From: Microbispora corallina
GTDB taxonomy: Bacteria; Actinomycetota; Actinomycetes; Streptosporangiales; Streptosporangiaceae
Direction: 5' to 3'
NCBI RefSeq assembly: GCF_016863035.1
Contig: NZ_BOOC01000005.1
Coordinates: forward strand, 248,001-312,000
DNA length: 64,000 nucleotides
Every line of letters begins with the position of its first letter. Position 1 is the stretch's first letter. Positions 17,338-25,547 of the stretch are shown one piece after another. The notes under the pieces are model-generated. The model had not been told where the DNA came from, ran no database searches, and saw only the letters and a list, made by a program, of their open reading frames with translations. Both the position numbers and the translations under genes were made by a program.

Positions 17338-17796
17338 ATGGCGTCCCCTCGCACCCCGCGTGAGGTGCTCTCCCTCTTCCACCGGGCGATGGTCGCGAAG
17401 TCGGCCGACGACCTCGCCGACCTGTACGCCATGGACGGGACCCACGAGTTCCCGTTCCGGGCGCCGGGGTTCCCGCCTCGTCTGGCCGGACGTGAGGAGG
17501 TGCGCGCCTGCTACCGCGCCGCGTGGGGCGCGAGCCCGGTCCGGCTCGCGGAGATCCACGACGTGGTCGTGCACGAGGCCGCCGACTCCGAGGTGATCGT
17601 CGGCGAGTGGCACGGCACCGGGACGGTGGGCGCCGAGGGCCGGCCGTTCGCGGCGTCCGGGCTGCTGATGTTCCGCGTGCGCGACGGCGAGATCGCCGAG
17701 ATGCGCGACTACATGGACGTCTTCGGCACCTACCACGCGATGGGACGCCTGAAGGACGTCGTGGCCGCCCTGGACGCCCCCGCGGCGACCGCCTGA
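17338..17796 (+). CDS. SnoaL/NTF2-like protein
   Basis: 152-residue alpha+beta cone-fold protein: VLSLFHRAMVAKSADDLADLY, GTHEFPFRAPGFPP, VIVGEWHGTGTV, LLMFRVRDGEIAEMRDYMD. Members act as small-molecule isomerases or hydrolases, or just bind ligands; the aspartates in YMDVFG and GEIAEMRDY are in the usual pocket positions. GGAG seven bases before the ATG. Under control of the divergent TetR gene by context. Substrate unknown. Confidence 0.82.
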   Translation: MASPRTPREVLSLFHRAMVAKSADDLADLYAMDGTHEFPFRAPGFPPRLAGREEVRACYRAAWGASPVRLAEIHDVVVHEAADSEVIVGEWHGTGTVGAEGRPFAASGLLMFRVRDGEIAEMRDYMDVFGTYHAMGRLKDVVAALDAPAATA

Positions 17797-17832
17797 CCAG
17801 GCCGGCCCGGGGACGCCGCAGCAGCACAATGG

Positions 17833-17943
17833 GTACAGGTCGTCGACCTGAACGCCACCCGGCACGGCACCGGGCTGTACCGGGCGCTCGGCTTCGCCCC
17901 TCCGCGGCACCCCGCCCTCCAGTTGCGGATGACGACGGAGTGA
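17833..17943 (+). pseudogene. Remnant of a GNAT acetyltransferase (C-terminus only)
   Basis: A 36-codon open stretch reads VQVVDLNATRHGTGLYRALG then FAPPRHPALQLRMTTE and a stop, which is how GNAT acetyltransferases of the antibiotic-modifying type end (N-A-T..G..LY..LGF). There is no acetyl-CoA loop or start codon upstream; the frame is closed by the SnoaL-like gene stop at 17796. I infer a deletion that left only the tail. Confidence 0.55.
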
Positions 17944-17989
17944 ACACGGCCGTCCGCGCCGGTGATCCGGAAGAATCTGCGGCGGTCCG

Positions 17990-18016
17990 TGTCCTCCGGG
18001 TGTCCTCCCGTTCGAC
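17990..18016 (+). promoter_or_regulatory. Possible ECF-type promoter of the DGPF gene
   Basis: TGTCCTCC occurs at 17990 and 18001. TGTCCT at 17990 with CGAC at 18013-18016 resembles the TGTC...CGWC promoter form reported for ECF42 sigma factors. The downstream gene pair is DGPF/ECF42, so autoregulation would fit; the match is partial. Confidence 0.3.
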
Positions 18017-18054
18017 GCGGTGATAGACGGACACCGAGAACGAAGGAGACCGCC

Positions 18055-18438
18055 ATGCACTTCATGCTGCTGCTCAAGGGCGACCCGTCCCCCGACACGC
18101 CCCCGTCCCCGGAGCTGGTCGACGCCATGCGCGCGTACGGCCGCGAGCTCGCCGAGGCCGGTGTGCTGCTCGCCAGCGAGGGACTGTTCCCCAGTGCGCA
18201 CGGCGCCCGCGTCGTGACCGCCAACGGGAGGAAGACCGTGGTGGACGGCCCGTTCGCCGAGGCCAAGGAGCTGGTCGCCGGTTTCTTCCTCATCGACGTG
18301 AAGTCGAGGGAGGAGGCGATCGAGTGGGCCTCCCGCTGCCCCGTGGAGTACGCGGTGCAGGGGGACCAGGAGGCGGTCGTCGAGGTCCGCCAGTCGGCCC
18401 AGACGGCCGAGGAGGCGTTCCCCGAGCTGGGCCGCTGA
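18055..18438 (+). CDS. YCII-related DGPF-domain protein
   Basis: 127-residue YCII-type protein: MHFMLLLKGD, the name-giving motif VVDGPFAEAKELVAGFFLID near residues 61-80, and SREEAIEWASRCP. The fold is a dimeric alpha+beta barrel related to muconolactone isomerase; activity is unproven. AAGGAG lies in front of the ATG at 18055. DGPF genes nearly always sit beside ECF42 sigma factor genes, as here, and are thought to be their main targets. Confidence 0.9.
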   Translation: MHFMLLLKGDPSPDTPPSPELVDAMRAYGRELAEAGVLLASEGLFPSAHGARVVTANGRKTVVDGPFAEAKELVAGFFLIDVKSREEAIEWASRCPVEYAVQGDQEAVVEVRQSAQTAEEAFPELGR

Positions 18439-18447
18439 CCTTCGTAC

Positions 18448-18479
18448 GGCGGGCGGGGGCGCCGGGACCCCCGCCCGCC
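18448..18479 (+). terminator. Strong hairpin after the DGPF gene
   Basis: A perfect 12-base stem (GGCGGGCGGGGG with CCCCCGCCCGCC) and an eight-base loop begin ten bases after the stop. It would separate the DGPF transcript from the sigma factor gene. Confidence 0.7.
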
Positions 18480-18524
18480 GCACCCTGCCGGTCGGGGACC
18501 CCCGCCCGCCGCGCGCTGCCGGTC
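18464..18524. repeat. 31-base tandem duplication
   Basis: GGGACCCCCGCCCGCCGC through CTGCCGGTC occurs at 18464 and again at 18495, with two mismatches. The second copy repeats one arm of the terminator hairpin. Confidence 0.6.
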
Positions 18525-18552
18525 GCCGGTGGCCTGCGGTTGAATGGGCCCT

Positions 18553-19818
18553 GTGACGGCTACCGAGACGCGGCGCGCGGTGGAGGCGGTCTGGCGCATC
18601 GAGTCGGCCCGGGTGATCGCGGGTCTGACCCGCATGGTCCACGACGTCGGCCTGGCCGAGGAGCTGGCGCAGGACGCGCTCGTCGCGGCGCTGGAGCAGT
18701 GGCCCGAGTCGGGCGTGCCCCGCAACCCCGGCGCGTGGCTCATGACGGTCGCCAAGCGCAGGGTCGTCGACATGCTGCGACGCCGCGAACGGCTGGAGGA
18801 GAAGGTCGCGCAGCTGGGCCGCGAGCTCCAGACGAGCGACGACGCCACGGCGGCCGAGATCGAGGCCGCCCTGGAGGACCACATCGAGGACGACGTCCTC
18901 CGGCTGATGTTCGTCGCCTGCCACCCGGTGCTGTCGACCGAGGCGCGGGTGGCGCTCACCCTGCGGCTGCTCGGCGGCCTCACGACCGACGAGATCGCCC
19001 GCGCGTTCCTCGTGCCGGAGCCGACCGTCGCCAAGCGCATCGTCCGGGCCAAGCGGACGCTGACCGACGCGAAGGTGCCGTTCGAGGTGCCCGAGGGCGC
19101 CGAGCGGGAGGCCCGGCTGTCGTCGGTCCTCGAGGTCGTCTACCTCGTCTTCAACGAGGGCTACTCGGCGACCGCGGGCGACGACTGGATGCGTCCGGAG
19201 ATGTGCGCGGAGGCGCTGCGGCTCGGCCGCATGCTGGCGCGGCTCGTGCCGTCCGAGCCGGAGGTGCACGGTCTCGTCGCGCTCATGGAGATCCAGGAGT
19301 CCCGGTCGGCCGCCCGCGTGGGGCCCTCGGGAGAGCCGATCCGGCTGCTCGACCAGGACCGCGGCCGGTGGAACCAGCTGCACATCCGGCGGGGTCTGGC
19401 GGCCCTCGCCCGCGCGGAGGCGCTCGGCGGCTCCCTCGGGCCGTACGCGCTGCAGGCGGCCATCGCGGCCTGTCACGCCCGCGCCCGCACGGCCGGGGAG
19501 ACCGACTGGGCCCGGATGGCGGCCCTGTACGGCTCGCTCGCCGCCCTGACCTCGTCGCCCATCGTCGAGCTCAACCGCGCCGTGGCGGTCGGCATGGCGT
19601 ACGGGCCGGAGGCCGGGCTCGCCCTCGCCGACGCGCTGGCCGGCGAGCCCGCGCTCAAGGACTACCACCTGCTGCCGAGCGTGCGCGGCGACCTGCTGGT
19701 GAAGCTGGGCCGCACGGACGAGGCGCGGACGGAGTTCGAGCGGGCGGCGGCGCTGACGCGCAACGGCCGGGAGCGGGCCCTGCTCCTCGGCCGCGCCGCC
19801 GCCTGCGGCGCCGCCTGA
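18553..19818 (+). CDS. ECF42-type RNA polymerase sigma factor with C-terminal extension
   Basis: 421 residues, twice the size of an ordinary ECF sigma factor. Region 2 (LAEELAQDALVAALEQWP, NPGAWLMTVAKRRVVDMLRR) and region 4 (LTLRLLGGLTTDEIARAFLV, PTVAKRIVRAKR) are followed by about 220 residues with a conserved helical block (DWMRPEMCAEALRLGRMLAR) and TPR-like repeats at the end (YHLLPSVRGDLLVKLGR, TEFERAAALT). This is the ECF42 layout; no anti-sigma factor gene is adjacent, and the extension is known to be needed for activity in this group. I chose GTG at 18553, which matches relatives and lies seven bases after TTGAAT; an ATG at 18544 is the alternative. Confidence 0.88.
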   Translation: MTATETRRAVEAVWRIESARVIAGLTRMVHDVGLAEELAQDALVAALEQWPESGVPRNPGAWLMTVAKRRVVDMLRRRERLEEKVAQLGRELQTSDDATAAEIEAALEDHIEDDVLRLMFVACHPVLSTEARVALTLRLLGGLTTDEIARAFLVPEPTVAKRIVRAKRTLTDAKVPFEVPEGAEREARLSSVLEVVYLVFNEGYSATAGDDWMRPEMCAEALRLGRMLARLVPSEPEVHGLVALMEIQESRSAARVGPSGEPIRLLDQDRGRWNQLHIRRGLAALARAEALGGSLGPYALQAAIAACHARARTAGETDWARMAALYGSLAALTSSPIVELNRAVAVGMAYGPEAGLALADALAGEPALKDYHLLPSVRGDLLVKLGRTDEARTEFERAAALTRNGRERALLLGRAAACGAA

Positions 19819-19889
19819 TCCACATCCCCGGCCGGGCATGACGTTCGCGCGCGATGCCGCGCCGAGCCTGGACGGGTGGGCGGGGCGCA

Positions 19890-20723
19890 CTATGGCACGA
19901 TGTCGTCGTCCCGCTCGACCGCCGTCCACAGGACGGCGCTGCTGCCGGTGATCTGGCTGCTGCGGGAGTCGAACGTCGCGGAGCCGTCCGTCGCGTCGCC
20001 GTCCTGAGCCGCGGTGACGGTGATCGTCTGAGGGACGTCCCAGTTCTCCGGCGTGAACGTCACCGGCGCACTGGCGGTCAGGTCGGTGTCGCCCGCCACG
20101 CGTCCCGTGCCGACGATCACGTTGCCCGGCGGCCGCTGGCTGAGCGTGACCTGGACGCCCGCCGTGCCGCCCTCAGGAACGACGATCGACTTGGGCGAGA
20201 TCACGATCCGCAGCGGGGGCGGCGAGGGAGTGGCCGAGGGGGTCGTCACGGGAGTCGCCGAGGGAGACGGGTTCGGGACCTGGTTCACCGTGCAGGGTAC
20301 GCCGTTGATCGCGAAGTCGGTCGGCGGCGGGTTGCTGCCCGTCCAGGTGCCGTTGAACCCCAGGAAGAAGGACGAGCCGGCGCCGACCGGGCCGCCCCAG
20401 GCCGGGCTGGTCGCGGTGACCCTCGCCCCCGTCTGGGTCCACTGCGCCGACCAGCCCTGGGTGAGCCGCTGCGAGCCCGGGAAGGTGAACGTGAGCGTCC
20501 ACCCCGTGACGGGGTCGCCGGTGTTCTTCACCGCGATGCTCGCGGTGAAGCCGCCCGAGCCCGATCCCCACTGGTAGCCGGTGTAGGTCACCTCGCAGCT
20601 GATGGCGGCGCGGGCCGCCGTCGCCGGGCCCAGTGTCAGCCCCGCCGTGGCGAGCGCGCCGACGGCGACGGCGGCGACCGCGGTGCGAGGTCCGCGCCGT
20701 AGCAGGTTCGTGCCGTGTCCCAT
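19890..20723 (-). CDS. Secreted cellulose-binding (CBM2) protein with Calx-beta-like domain
   Basis: 277 residues. Signal peptide (RRGPRTAVAAVAVGALATAG, cut near AARA), a CBM2 module from about residue 41 to 143 bounded by the C43 and C143 cysteines and with the surface tryptophans of the family (GYQWGSGSGG, GWSAQWTQTG, FNGTWTGSN), a Pro/Ser/Thr linker (about 147-170), and a strand-rich domain (VPEGGTAGVQVTLSQRP, TFTPENWDVPQTITVTAAQD) like the Calx-beta repeats in secreted glycoside hydrolases. There is no catalytic domain. GGAGA precedes the ATG. It may attach hyphae or another protein to cellulose or chitin. It converges with the sigma factor gene. Confidence 0.85.
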   Translation of the reverse strand: MGHGTNLLRRGPRTAVAAVAVGALATAGLTLGPATAARAAISCEVTYTGYQWGSGSGGFTASIAVKNTGDPVTGWTLTFTFPGSQRLTQGWSAQWTQTGARVTATSPAWGGPVGAGSSFFLGFNGTWTGSNPPPTDFAINGVPCTVNQVPNPSPSATPVTTPSATPSPPPLRIVISPKSIVVPEGGTAGVQVTLSQRPPGNVIVGTGRVAGDTDLTASAPVTFTPENWDVPQTITVTAAQDGDATDGSATFDSRSSQITGSSAVLWTAVERDDDIVP

Positions 20724-21052
20724 GAGCGATCATCTCCGCGGATGGGGCGCCTGCGCCCGTGTCGTGACGGTCGTCCGGCGCCGACGCCGTTCCCGGGGTC
20801 GGCGGTTCGCGCGTCTCCCAGGCTCGGTACGGCATCGGCCGGTGTAAAGGCCCGCATCCGGCGAGCGTTCGGAGACAAGGCCGCACCGGGCGGACGACCT
20901 CCCGCAACGCGCCCCGGGGCGGGCGTGCCGGGACGCCGCCGCGGGCACGACGATCTGAAAGATTCAGCGTCCGGCCGTCAGCGCGTCATCGTGGACGGCG
21001 GAGGCGATCACGGGGGCGTGCGGGGCGACTCCACACCTCGTCACGCTCCGGC
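20724..21052. other. Intergenic region upstream of the CBM2 gene
   Basis: About 330 bases without a convincing gene between two minus-strand genes. It must carry the CBM2 promoter. I searched the minus strand for c-di-GMP and c-di-AMP riboswitch landmarks and for a TGGGAGCGCTCCCA-type cellulose-utilisation operator; only a half-match (CTGGGAG) appears. Confidence 0.4.
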
Positions 21053-22381
21053 TCACCATGCCGCCGTGAGGCCGGGCTCGTTCGCGGCGCGGAGGGCGGC
21101 CCGGACGGACGCGGCCGGATCCCCCTGGTGGTAGAGGCGCTCGCTCGGCTCGATGCCGTCGAGAAACTCCTGGTAGCGCACGGCGTACGCCAGATGCGCG
21201 AGCGGCTCGGCGACGGCCAGCGCGCGGGCCGGGTCGCTGCCGGGGACGGCCGCCTTCCAGGCGTCGATCCACGCGGCGGCGGCGTGGGGGCGCCGGTCCT
21301 CCGGCAGGAAGTCCCAGGCCCGCAGTCCGTCCAGCACGGGGTTGCCGAGGTGGGCGTCGGCGAAGTCCACCACGACCGGCGGGCCGCCGTCCGAGCGCCA
21401 GTTGCCCGGATGGAAGTCGCCGTGCACGAGCGTGTCCGGGAGGCCGCACGCCTCCAACTGCGGCAGCCGTTCGAGCAGGCCGTGCGCCTCGTCCACCTCG
21501 CGCGCCGTCAACTCGCGGCCGCCCTCGCCCGCGAGCAGAGTGCGCACCCGCTGTCCCATCCCCTCCGTACGGCGGTCCGCGAGCCCGGGCACCCGGTCTT
21601 TCAGCGTGGCCGCGACCGGGGCGCCGCCCGACGCCGCGTGGGCGGTCCTCACGGGGGTGCTTACGGTCTGGGTGGCGGGGCTCGCAGCGGCGGGCGCGGG
21701 GCTCGCAGCGGCGGGGGCGACGCCCAGGGCGGCCTGGGCGGCGACGAAGCGGGTGACGGCGGCGGTGACCACGTCGGGCCCGGCCTGCCAGCAGTCCACG
21801 CCCGGGAGGTGCTCCATCAGCATCCGGCCCTCGGCGGCGGCCAGGACGACCGGGACCAGACCGGGGTCCACCCGGGCGAACGCGCCGATGACCGCCGCCT
21901 CGTCCGCGCCGAACGCCGGCGTCGTCTTCAGCCAGACCGGCCCGTCCGCGGTCGGCAGGCGGAACAGACCGGCGAGGTTCCACGTCTTGCGCTGCTCGAC
22001 CGGGCCGACGACACGTCTCCCGGCGGCGGCGAGCGCCTCGGAGGCCCAGGTGAGCGCCTCCATCAGGCCCTCCCGGCGCGCCCACGCAGACCGGAGCGGA
22101 TGAGGCTCGTCCGACAGGCCGGCCTCGGCGGGTCCGCCGGGGAGCGGCGCGTCCGGCCTGGCCAGCGCCTCCACGTGGTAGGTCACGTGGCCGTCACGCG
22201 CGCCGCCGCCGCCCTCGACCCGCAGCAGGCGCAGCACGACGACCGGCACCCGCAGGGCCTGCCGCAGGTGCGCCACCACCGGCTCGACCTCCGACCACCA
22301 CGGCACGTCGACCGCGAACGGCCCGGCGACGCCGAGGACCTCGTCCCCGTACGTCACCCACGCGCTCACGGTCCTGCCCAT
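21053..22381 (-). CDS. Aminoglycoside phosphotransferase-fold protein
   Basis: 442 residues with an APH/choline-kinase catalytic core in the C-terminal half: the Brenner motif LVHGDFHPGNW supplies the catalytic aspartate, and VVVDFADAHLGNP is the magnesium-binding segment. Upstream parts include KTWNLAGLFRL and WLKTTPAFGADEAAV as the nucleotide loop region. A strange Ala/Pro/Ser insert (APAAASPAPAAASPATQ) sits near residue 240. The first 130 residues (WVTYGDEVLGVAGP and so on) are not part of the usual kinase. ATG at 22381. Substrate unknown; resistance cannot be assumed. Confidence 0.8.
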   Translation of the reverse strand: MGRTVSAWVTYGDEVLGVAGPFAVDVPWWSEVEPVVAHLRQALRVPVVVLRLLRVEGGGGARDGHVTYHVEALARPDAPLPGGPAEAGLSDEPHPLRSAWARREGLMEALTWASEALAAAGRRVVGPVEQRKTWNLAGLFRLPTADGPVWLKTTPAFGADEAAVIGAFARVDPGLVPVVLAAAEGRMLMEHLPGVDCWQAGPDVVTAAVTRFVAAQAALGVAPAAASPAPAAASPATQTVSTPVRTAHAASGGAPVAATLKDRVPGLADRRTEGMGQRVRTLLAGEGGRELTAREVDEAHGLLERLPQLEACGLPDTLVHGDFHPGNWRSDGGPPVVVDFADAHLGNPVLDGLRAWDFLPEDRRPHAAAAWIDAWKAAVPGSDPARALAVAEPLAHLAYAVRYQEFLDGIEPSERLYHQGDPAASVRAALRAANEPGLTAAW

Positions 22382-22649
22382 GGCGACAAGTGTGGGACGC
22401 CGGACGGCACCCGGGCGACCGATTATCGGACCCCTGGTGAGCTCAAGGCGCCGCGGGCCGGGGACGCGCGACGATCCCGGGCCTTCGCCGTCCCCCTGAG
22501 AGCCCACGCGCGGCCGAGAAACACGGCGGTTCGGGGCCCGGAGCGGTTCGCCGTCCACCGTTCACCCTGGAGAGCCCATCCGCGTCACCCGGGTCGGTTA
22601 GGGTGCGCTCTGCCCATCAGCGGACGCCGCCTCGGAGCGTGAACCCCCA

Positions 22650-25460
22650 TTGACCGCACAGGACACGACGGGCGTCCCCGGCCTGACCCGGCCGCCCGCC
22701 TCCGCTCCTGACCCTGCTCCGGATCCGGCGGTGCCGCCCGGCGTCCCCGAGCCTCCCGCCACGCGTCCCGGCCCGGCCCGGAAACCCGCCGTCGAGGGCG
22801 CCGCGACGGGGACCGCGGCGTCGCGCGGCCGTGGGGTCGTCCTGGGCGCGACGGCGGCGGCGCTCCTGGCCGCGTCGATGGCGGCCGCGGGCCTGTGCGC
22901 GGGAGACGCGGCGGCCGGGTTCTTCCCGTTCGGCGCGGTCACGCGCGGCGTCAGCGACCTGGGCAACCAGTACGTCCCCTTCTACGCCTACCTCTGTGAC
23001 GTCCTGCACGGCCACGCCCGCGGCGACCTGTTCGTCGACTGGGCCTCCGGCTTCGGCTCCAGCTACCTGCCCGACGTCTTCTACTACCTGACGAGCCCGT
23101 TCTCGCTGCTGGTGGCGCTGTTCCCCCGGGCGCGGGTGGATCTGGCCGTCTACGTCATCACGGTCGCCAAGATCGCCGCCGGCGCCGGGGCGATGGCCGT
23201 CCACCTGCGCCGGCTGCCCTTCCGGGGCAGCAGGCACACCGGCCTCGCCGCCGTCTTCGGCGCCGCGTACGGGCTGTGCGGCTGGGCCGTCACCGACGGC
23301 GCGTACAACCCGATGTGGCTCGACGGCCTGATCGCCTTCCCCCTGCTGTGCCTGGCCGTGGAGTGGGCGCTGGCCGGGCGCAGGCCGCTGCTCGCCCCGC
23401 TCTTCGTGGCGTACGCCTGGGGATGCGACTTCTACACCGCCTGCTTCGCCACCGTCGGAGCCGCCGTCGTGCTGCTCGTGCGCCTGTCCGCCGAGCCCGC
23501 GTCCGTCCGGGCGCGCGTCGCCGGCGGTGCCCGGGCGGCGCTGTACGGCGCGATCGGGCTGGGCCTGGCGGCCCCTGCGGTGCTGGTCGGCTACCTCGCG
23601 GCCCGCGACGCGTGGCCGGTCACGCCGAGGCCGTTCACCGCGGTCGGGCCGGCTCCGCTGCTGGGACGGCTGCTGCCCGGGAGCTATCAGTACAACTCGC
23701 CGGCCCTGTTCGTCGGCACGTTCGCGCTGTTCGCGGCCCTCACGCTGCCGTTCAACCGGGCGCTGCCGGCGCGGGCGAGGGCGGCCTGGACGGCGGGGAT
23801 CGGCCTGGTGCTCGCCTCGATGCTGTGGCAGCCGAGCGTGCGGGTCTGGTACGCCTTCACCAGCCCGAACGGCAGCGCCTACCGTGAGGCGTTCGTGCTG
23901 TGCGGCCTGCTGGTCATCGCGGGCTTCACCTCGTTCTCGCGGGGCGTCCCCCGCCCGCTCGCGCTCGCCGCGGGCGGGGTCACGCTCGCCGCGGTGGTCG
24001 GGGGCGCCTCCCGCTGGACCCTGACGACCCCCGCGATGCTCGGGCGGGCCGGCGTGGCGGTCGCGGCGGGCGCGGCCCTGTACGGCCTGCTGCTCCTCGC
24101 CCGCCTCACCGCCCGCCTCACCGGCCGGCTCCTCCGGCGGCCGGGACGGGTGCGGCGGGTGGCGTCGGCCGCCCTGCTCACGCTGCTGGCGGGCGTCCAG
24201 ACGGCCGAGGCCGCCGTGAACGTGGCGGACGTCGACGCGAAGCGGGGAGCCCACCTCGGTTCCTACGCCGCCTGGGGTCCCTGGCACGACCGCCTCCGGG
24301 CGGCGGTCGCCGCCGCCGACGGCTGGCCGGCGTACCGCACCGACCCCGGCGAGGCCCGGATCACCGCCAACGACCCACAGCTGGTCGGCGGGGAGGGCGC
24401 CGGCTACTACAGCAGCATGACGTCGACCGCGCTGATCGGCACGCTCTCCCATCTGGGGTTCGGCTGGATCTCGCGCGGGCGGGCGCCGAAAAGCCTCGAC
24501 AACCCCGTCACCGACGCCGTCTTCGCGATCGGCGCCCGGGCCCGTTCCGTTGTGGCCGGCAGGTCGCAGTCGCGGGGCGGGAACACGGCCGCCGTCACGC
24601 TCACCCGGACGGCGGCCGCGCCGCTCGTGACCGTCCGGCGTCCGCCCTCGGCCGGATATGGGCCGTCGCCGTACCGCAACCAGGAGGCGCTGATCGGCGC
24701 GCGCGTCTACGACGTCCCCCGTCTCCGCTACCTGGACCAGTACGGCGCCGAGCTCCGCCCCGGCCGCGACAACTCCCTGGCCACGTCGCCGGACCCCGTC
24801 CCCGGCCCGTCGTACCCGTACGTCCTGCGGGCGGAGTGCCGTCCCGGGGACGAGGTGTACCTGTACGCCCCCGACTACTCAGGAGGCGCCGTCCTCGCCG
24901 GGAACACGCGCGTCGCCTTCACCGGGGTGCCGGGACACAGCCGGGCGCCGATGCAACGGCTCGGGACGGTGCCCGCGACGGGCCGCCTGAAGATCAAGCT
25001 GCGGCCCCGCCTGGGCGGGCCCATCCCACCCGGCGCGGTCGGCTGCCTCGACCCGGGCCGGCTCGACCGGGCCGTCGGGGCGTTGCGTTCGGCCGGGGCG
25101 ACCGCCGTCCAGGTCTCCGGGCACTCGCTGCGGGCCACGCTGCCGGCGGGCGGCACGGGCCTCGCGGTGGTCGCCGCCCCCGCCATCCGCGGCTGGACGT
25201 GCGCCGCGGGGAACGCCGCGCCGCGGCCGGCCCAGGCGTTCCTCGGGCTGCTCGCCGTCCCGCTGGACGGCAGGTCGACGTCGGTGAGCTGCTCGTTCAC
25301 GCCGCCGGGGCTGCGGACCGGCCTGGCCGTCGCGGCGGCGGCGCTCCTCGCGGCGCTCTCCTGCGCCTGGCGGTTTTCCGGACGACACAAACGGCGAAAG
25401 AAATACGCTCAAAAACGAATGCACGAATTATCGGAGATTCACTACGTCGACAGGCAGTGA
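22650..25460 (+). CDS. YfhO-type multispanning membrane protein
   Basis: 936 residues, likely in lipid-linked glycosyl transfer to surface polymers. It starts with a disordered Pro-rich tail of about 60 residues, then roughly 12 membrane helices. The first periplasmic loop has the family acid motif in DLGNQYVPFYAYLCDVLHG, equivalent to the catalytic region of GT-C enzymes. After about residue 510 there is a large outside domain with strand-rich segments, and a last helix near 890-910 followed by a basic tail (RHKRRKKYAQKR). Start is TTG at 22650 with CGGAG somewhat far upstream, so the exact start is uncertain. Confidence 0.83.
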   Translation: MTAQDTTGVPGLTRPPASAPDPAPDPAVPPGVPEPPATRPGPARKPAVEGAATGTAASRGRGVVLGATAAALLAASMAAAGLCAGDAAAGFFPFGAVTRGVSDLGNQYVPFYAYLCDVLHGHARGDLFVDWASGFGSSYLPDVFYYLTSPFSLLVALFPRARVDLAVYVITVAKIAAGAGAMAVHLRRLPFRGSRHTGLAAVFGAAYGLCGWAVTDGAYNPMWLDGLIAFPLLCLAVEWALAGRRPLLAPLFVAYAWGCDFYTACFATVGAAVVLLVRLSAEPASVRARVAGGARAALYGAIGLGLAAPAVLVGYLAARDAWPVTPRPFTAVGPAPLLGRLLPGSYQYNSPALFVGTFALFAALTLPFNRALPARARAAWTAGIGLVLASMLWQPSVRVWYAFTSPNGSAYREAFVLCGLLVIAGFTSFSRGVPRPLALAAGGVTLAAVVGGASRWTLTTPAMLGRAGVAVAAGAALYGLLLLARLTARLTGRLLRRPGRVRRVASAALLTLLAGVQTAEAAVNVADVDAKRGAHLGSYAAWGPWHDRLRAAVAAADGWPAYRTDPGEARITANDPQLVGGEGAGYYSSMTSTALIGTLSHLGFGWISRGRAPKSLDNPVTDAVFAIGARARSVVAGRSQSRGGNTAAVTLTRTAAAPLVTVRRPPSAGYGPSPYRNQEALIGARVYDVPRLRYLDQYGAELRPGRDNSLATSPDPVPGPSYPYVLRAECRPGDEVYLYAPDYSGGAVLAGNTRVAFTGVPGHSRAPMQRLGTVPATGRLKIKLRPRLGGPIPPGAVGCLDPGRLDRAVGALRSAGATAVQVSGHSLRATLPAGGTGLAVVAAPAIRGWTCAAGNAAPRPAQAFLGLLAVPLDGRSTSVSCSFTPPGLRTGLAVAAAALLAALSCAWRFSGRHKRRKKYAQKRMHELSEIHYVDRQ

Positions 25461-25547
25461 GGGCGTTGTGAGCTTTATGCATTCCGCGGCGATTATCGCT
25501 CAGCGCCAATTATGCTTCCCCCGGTTCGGCAGTGACCGGGGAGCGGG

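Noticed and set aside
17308..19929. Very long open frame on the minus strand across the SnoaL, DGPF and sigma factor genes
   Set aside because: Arg/Gly/Ala/Pro-rich translation without family motifs; the plus-strand genes are clear. Antisense openness is expected at this GC content.
20724..20960. Possible riboswitch upstream of the CBM2 gene
   Set aside because: GC-rich with several hairpins, but the conserved loops of c-di-GMP and c-di-AMP riboswitches are absent.
21053..22381. Aminoglycoside resistance gene
   Set aside because: The kinase fold is clear, but the extra N-terminal domain and Ala/Pro insert are unlike resistance enzymes; substrate cannot be assumed.
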